From Neocallimastix lanati (nom. inval.) (Eukaryota; Neocallimastigomycota; Neocallimastigomycetes; Neocallimastigales; Neocallimastigaceae), in NCBI GenBank assembly GCA_016946835.1, contig JACVTC010000174.1, positions 202,501 through 265,000 of the forward strand: a stretch of DNA of 62,500 nucleotides. Direction: 5' to 3'. Both the position numbers and the translations under genes were made by a program. Position 1 is the stretch's first letter; each line of letters begins with the position of its first letter. Shown one piece after another: positions 58,440 to 62,500 of this stretch. The notes beneath the pieces are model-generated. The model ran no database searches, was not told where the DNA came from, and saw only the letters and a program-made list of their open reading frames with translations.

Positions 58440-58934
58440 CTGAATGAAAAAGTTGATCAAATATAAATATTTTAATGGAAGATACAACCAACCAAGATCA
58501 CATATTAGGGCTATCAATAATGACAATACTGGAATGGTAAAACTACTTATAAGCTATATCAATAAAAACAATATCATATTAGATAGTAATGAGAAAAAAA
58601 TCTAATGAATACCTATTTTTAATAGGTATTGTTAATAGTAGTATTGAGATGGTTAACTTATTTATATGAATTATACCAATTCAAAAAATATCATATATTA
58701 GAAATCAATGAAACAACTGTTTTTTTTTACTAATTTTCCATTATTAATAGCCACTGGTGAGGATAAATATTGAAATGTCTAACTTTATTAATAGATTATA
58801 TCAATTCAAAAAAAAAAAATATTAAATAGGATATTAATGAAAAACTATTATACAGATGAAATTTATCTACTTTTATTAGAAATTAAAAACAAAAATATTG
58901 AAATAATAAATTTAATTATTGATTATACAAACTC

Positions 58935-58965
<31 letters not shown>

Positions 58966-59020
58966 TATGTATATATATATATATTTATGTTTGATTTTAT
59001 AATAAAAAATAATGGAATAT
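58440..59020 (+). pseudogene. Relic of the 39-residue ankyrin-like family
   Basis: Fragments in shifting frames match the repeat consensus of the 31.5-kb gene: AINNDNTGMVKLLISYINKN followed by NIILDSNEK at 58510-58600, then IEMVNLFI near 58650, NIEMSNF near 58770 and NKNIEIINLIIDYTNSKKK at 58890-58940. Stops and A-runs interrupt it. It lies 20 kb from the intact gene. Confidence 0.7.
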
Positions 59021-60127
59021 GAAAAAAAAATATATATATATATATATATTTATGTTATATTTATGTTAGATTTTATAATAAAAAATAATGGAATATGAAA
59101 AAAAAAAAAAAATTAGGAAAACAATGACTCACTTAGACATAATTTTACTATGAGTTCTTATATATTATCTTGAGATCTGGATATCCCTCATATTGATGCT
59201 TTTTTTTTTTTTTTTTTTTTTTTTTGCAGTCTTACAAATTTAATTGTTTAAAAAAAATTTAGTAAATCAAATTGTATCATTAGTTTTGTAAACATCACAC
59301 TATCCAGTATATTATATATTGAATTTATTATTATTATTATTATCTATTAATTAATCATATACTTTTATATTTTTATAGTTTTATTTTTGTTTCTATTTTT
59401 ATTCTTATTATTATTATTTTTTTTTTATTATTAAAACTTTATTTATTTATTCATTTATTAATTACATAAATATTTTTTTTTATAAAAAAAAAAAAACACT
59501 CAATTAATAAAATAAAAAAAAAATATTATTTATCCATAATAATATTTAAAATAGTGATATGAAATAAAAGGTAATATTCAAAATAAAAAATGTATAAATA
59601 ATTCAGAAAAAATGTTCATAGGCAACGAACCAAGATTATATGATTTTTTGTTTAAAGGGAATTCTAATTCCGGATTAGGGTTTGACTATCTATTAAAATA
59701 TGATATAATATGAAAAAACAATATCTATTAAATATGATATATATATAATATGAAAAAACAATATCTATTAAATATGATATAATATGAAAAAACAATATCT
59801 ATTAAATATGATATAATATGAAAATAATATAATATCTATCAAATATGATATAATATGAAAACAATATCTATTAAATATGATATAATATGAAAATAATATC
59901 TATTAAATATGATATAATATCTATTAAATGTGATATAATATGAAATTGATATAATATCTATCAAATATGATATATTATGAAAACAATATCTATTAAATAT
60001 GATATAATATATCATTTATTTATAAATATTACAAATAATAATAATAATTAAAGAAAAAAAAATTAAAAAATAAAAAGAAAAGATTATTTTTATATTTTTT
60101 ATTTAATTATGTATTTCTGTTATTTCT

Positions 60128-60162
<35 letters not shown>

Positions 60163-60351
60163 TTTTGGTGGTATATATAATGTTCGTTGATTATTTATTA
60201 TTTATTATATATTTATATTTAAAATTTAATGTTATTATTATTATTTATATTATTATTTTTATTAATTTCTTTATTTTATTTTTTTTTTTTTTTATTATTA
60301 TTTATGTCCTTTTTTTTTTTTTTTTTTTTTTTATTTTTATTTTTTTATTAT

Positions 60352-60393
<42 letters not shown>

Positions 60394-60439
60394 ATTTATT
60401 TTAATTTGTTTTCTATACATTTTTTTTTTATTTTTTCTT
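59021..60439. other. Intergenic region with minisatellite and homopolymers
   Basis: Short direct duplication at 58970-59095 (TTTATGTT...GATTTTATAATAAAAAATAA twice), a 33-codon open frame at 59612-59713 (MFIGNEPRLYDFLFKG...) not supported as a gene, then the minisatellite and long T-runs to 60430. Confidence 0.55.
59690..60012. repeat. Ten-unit minisatellite, 21-40 bp units
   Basis: Units begin CTATTAAATATGATATAATA and continue TGAAAA(A/T)AAYAATAT with variable length; CTATCAAATATG variants occur twice. Confidence 0.92.
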
Positions 60440-61930
60440 TTATGGAACCCAGTAGTTCCCTGAGATTACAAGTTGACATAGTAGATTAATGGTGTCCCCA
60501 TAGTAGTCTGTTTGCCACCCACGTATCTTTCGCCATCCTTCATTCACAAACGTTTGATGTTGATCCCCGGAATTCCCTTTTATTGTTGCTGCTACAATCA
60601 TGGGCGCCGTAAATGCTGCCTCTTCCTCTCTTACAAGCTTTCGGGGCTTTGGACTTATGGTATATCCTGCATAGATCTTTGATACATTCCCTACTTTTTC
60701 TTGGACTCCTTCTTCTTTTTCCTTTTCTTTTTCTCCTTCTCCTTCTCCTTCTCCTTCTCCTTCTCCTTTTCCTTCTTCTTTTTCTTCTTCTTCTTCTCCA
60801 TCTATTCCTCTTTCTTTTCCTTTTCCTTTTCCTTTACCTTTACCTTTACCTTTACCTTTTCCTTTTCCTTTTCCTTTTCTTCTTCCTTTTCCTTTTCCCT
60901 TACTTTTACCTCCATTTCTTCCTTCTCCTTTTTCGCTGGTACTTGATATTATCCATTCTGATATTCTTAGAGCTGCTTCCTCTGATCTCTTATCTCCATT
61001 CATAATATAGTCAAGTGAGATCCTCCAGGGGTATCGACATGCATTCCATGAAAAATCTCCATCCGTTTTTTCTTCTAAAAAATACGGTTTCGCCGGCTTA
61101 GGCTCTGGATCTTCCTTTTCTCCTACAATAAAATCTGGCATAAGCCCGGATTCCTTTGAATATTTCTCTGTTATCTTCTCTACAACGCTGTAAACTTCTT
61201 CTCTAACCTTTCCCCAAAAGGGATCCCCTGTAGCCTTTTGAAACGCTACAAAATGATCGGTCATCCAGTCTGATGATCGCGTATTATACCCATTCTCGGT
61301 TTGCCAGTCCCCTAATTTTATTCGAAAGGTCTCGGTATCAATGTCCCCACCTTTCAATCCATACTGAATAAGATTTATTGCTGATTCTAAATAATTTATA
61401 GGATTTATGAAATTGTCTTCAGAAGTGGTAGAGGTATGGGTAGAAGTAGTAGTGGTAGAGGATCCCCATTGTTTATCTGCTAATAATAATGCAAAGGCAA
61501 TATCTAAATCCCCATCTGTGGCACTGTCACTATCTTTTGATTTTAATTCACTTTTATCAATTTTCCATGACATATTATTTCGATTTATTATACTTCGATG
61601 TTGATCATACATATTATACATTCCATTAAAATATTTTTTTGCCATCTTATCATACCCTGCCATATACACAAAAATCATCATTCCATAACCATGCGCTTCT
61701 GAGGTGGTAATCTCTTCTCCATCGCCTCCAGTACCCTTCATATTAATATAATATCCTCCACCAGGCGTTGTCCCATTCGAGCGTCGAAGATATTTCTTTT
61801 TCCAGTCATCATAAAATTTCTGTATGGATTGATTCATCTCCTCCTGTGAAAGGTCATTTGGTTTCAAGACTCCTTGATAGCTCCGGGATTGAGGAAATGG
61901 ATAATTTATGATAGTTTCAATTTCATTCAT
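60440..61930 (-). CDS. Glycoside hydrolase family 8 enzyme with Lys-Gly/Glu-Gly insert, 496 residues
   Basis: GH8 enzymes are inverting endo-hydrolases of beta-1,4 glucan, xylan, mixed-linkage glucan or chitosan. Start ATG at 61930 (MNEIETIINYPFPQSRSYQG). TTSEAHGYGMMIFVYMAGYD carries the family's proton-donor Glu (Glu78). SATDGDLDIAFALLLADKQW (residues 126-145) matches the GH8 signature fully, with Asp129. Later landmarks are IKLGDWQ, RSSDWMTDHFVAFQKATGD, SGLMPDFIVG, WNACRYPWRISLDYIMNGD, FTAPMIVAA and the end LLCQLVISGNYWVP. Closest in pattern to Bacillus/Paenibacillus/Clostridium enzymes, with higher GC than its flanks: likely horizontal transfer. Two oddities: no signal peptide, dockerin or CBM, and residues about 335-415 are a KG-repeat then EG/E-rich insert where the last helices of the (alpha/alpha)6 barrel should pack. 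A signal peptide on an unseen upstream exon is possible. Exact substrate not predictable. Confidence 0.93.
   Translation of the reverse strand: MNEIETIINYPFPQSRSYQGVLKPNDLSQEEMNQSIQKFYDDWKKKYLRRSNGTTPGGGYYINMKGTGGDGEEITTSEAHGYGMMIFVYMAGYDKMAKKYFNGMYNMYDQHRSIINRNNMSWKIDKSELKSKDSDSATDGDLDIAFALLLADKQWGSSTTTTSTHTSTTSEDNFINPINYLESAINLIQYGLKGGDIDTETFRIKLGDWQTENGYNTRSSDWMTDHFVAFQKATGDPFWGKVREEVYSVVEKITEKYSKESGLMPDFIVGEKEDPEPKPAKPYFLEEKTDGDFSWNACRYPWRISLDYIMNGDKRSEEAALRISEWIISSTSEKGEGRNGGKSKGKGKGRRKGKGKGKGKGKGKGKGKGKGKERGIDGEEEEEKEEGKGEGEGEGEGEGEKEKEKEEGVQEKVGNVSKIYAGYTISPKPRKLVREEEAAFTAPMIVAATIKGNSGDQHQTFVNEGWRKIRGWQTDYYGDTINLLCQLVISGNYWVP
60690..60930 (-). repeat. Coding low-complexity array (CCTTTA/CCTTTT and CCTTCT hexamers)
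   Basis: Hexanucleotide repeats on the plus strand (CCTTTACCTTTACCTTTACC, CTTTTCCTTTTCC, CTCCTTCTCCTTCTCC) that translate on the minus strand as KGKGKG and EGEGEG inside the GH8 gene. Still in frame. Confidence 0.92.
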
Positions 61931-62500
61931 TTTTTTTTTTTTTTTCTTTTTTCCTTTTTTCTTTTTTTATTTTTATTTATATTTTTTTTTATTATTATTA
62001 TTATTATTTTTATTTTTTTTTTTATTTATTTCTTACTAATTTTTTAATTATTTTTTATGTATATTATATAAGATTTTTTTCTTTTTCTTTTTTTTTATAT
62101 ATGGTTAATATATATATATATAATTTTTTCTTCCTCCTTTTTTCTTCTTCTGAGATAGTAATATTAATAAGGGAAGGAGAGGTTAATAATAGTTATTGTA
62201 ATAGTAAATGACAAATAATAATAATAATAATATATATATTATTATTGCTATTTCTTTTTTTTTTTTTTTTTATATTTATATCTCTCTTAATTCTTTATAT
62301 GTACTTTTTTTTATTTTTATTTTATTTTATTTTATTTTATTTATTTTTTATTTATTTATTTTTTTTTTTTATTTTATTTTTTTTTTACTTTGTATTTTGT
62401 ATTTTGTACTTTTTTAATAATAGATTATTAATGGTAGTTTAGTTTAATAGATATTTAAGATTATATATATATATATATATATTATCTTTAAAAAAAAAAA
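61931..62500. promoter_or_regulatory. Upstream flank of the GH8 gene
   Basis: T/A-rich sequence with (ATT), (ATTTT)n at 62315-62345 and (AT)n at 62464-62481, reaching the window end. It should include the GH8 promoter. No signal-peptide exon was found here. Confidence 0.4.

Noticed and set aside
59612-59713. 33-codon open frame before the minisatellite
   Set aside because: Too short, no similarity seen, no flanking gene signals.
59690-60012. CRISPR-like direct repeats
   Set aside because: Units are contiguous, variable in length and AT-only with no unique spacers. The host is eukaryotic.
60613-61005. Leu- or Phe/Ser-rich plus-strand open frames over the GH8 insert
   Set aside because: They are antisense readings of the KG/EG repeat. 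The minus strand carries the complete GH8 signature.

Overview
The window is very AT-rich eukaryotic nuclear DNA. It has spliced genes with short AT-rich introns (GT...AG), long homopolymer A/T tracts, (AAT)n and (AAAT)n microsatellites and large gene-poor gaps. The best fit is an anaerobic gut fungus (Neocallimastigomycota; Piromyces, Anaeromyces or Neocallimastix-like). Supporting signs are the extreme AT content, ankyrin-rich gene families, a hevein-like chitin-binding (CBM18) relic, decayed LINE fragments, and a GH8 glycosidase of bacterial type with higher GC than its surroundings. A dictyostelid could show similar composition and poly-Asn, but the CBM18 and GH8 content argue against it. 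This assignment is inference.

Left third (1-22.6 kb): a compact housekeeping block with alternating strands. It holds POL1 (DNA polymerase alpha, minus, cut by the window edge), TRM5 (tRNA m1G37 methyltransferase, plus), an Rtr1/RPAP2-type Pol II CTD phosphatase (minus), an AIM24-family protein with a huge acidic/basic tail (plus), a WKF-domain nucleolar-type protein (minus) and a MEMO1-family protein (plus). I assembled the exons of these genes by reading frame and splice sites. For AIM24, WKF and MEMO the summed exon lengths are exact multiples of three.

Middle (22.6-39 kb): an accessory region with LINE and CBM18 relics, an intact 8-9 repeat ankyrin protein, a frameshifted fragment of an RNA polymerase largest-subunit homologue and ankyrin relics. 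It also holds a very long ankyrin-like gene of about 35 repeats of 39 residues. Its frame stays open through four further acidic/Ser-rich exons and can join in phase to a trypsin-like serine protease exon that has no ATG of its own. If the splicing is right, this is one 1931-residue ankyrin-sensor/protease protein, the most interesting candidate in the window.

Right third (39-62.5 kb): an orphan coiled-coil membrane protein at 41.0-42.6 kb, then a GC-elevated non-coding island containing a foldback of roughly 170-190 bp arms (43.5-46 kb), then minisatellites. A gene-poor stretch of almost 9 kb (46.0-54.9 kb) leads to a small type I membrane protein. Beyond it are another LINE relic, a hairpin-rich intergenic region, an ankyrin relic, a 10-unit minisatellite and a GH8 glycosidase (minus) with a Lys-Gly/Glu-Gly low-complexity insert inside its catalytic domain. 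I saw no CRISPR, operon or prokaryotic signals, and no rRNA or tRNA that I can support.
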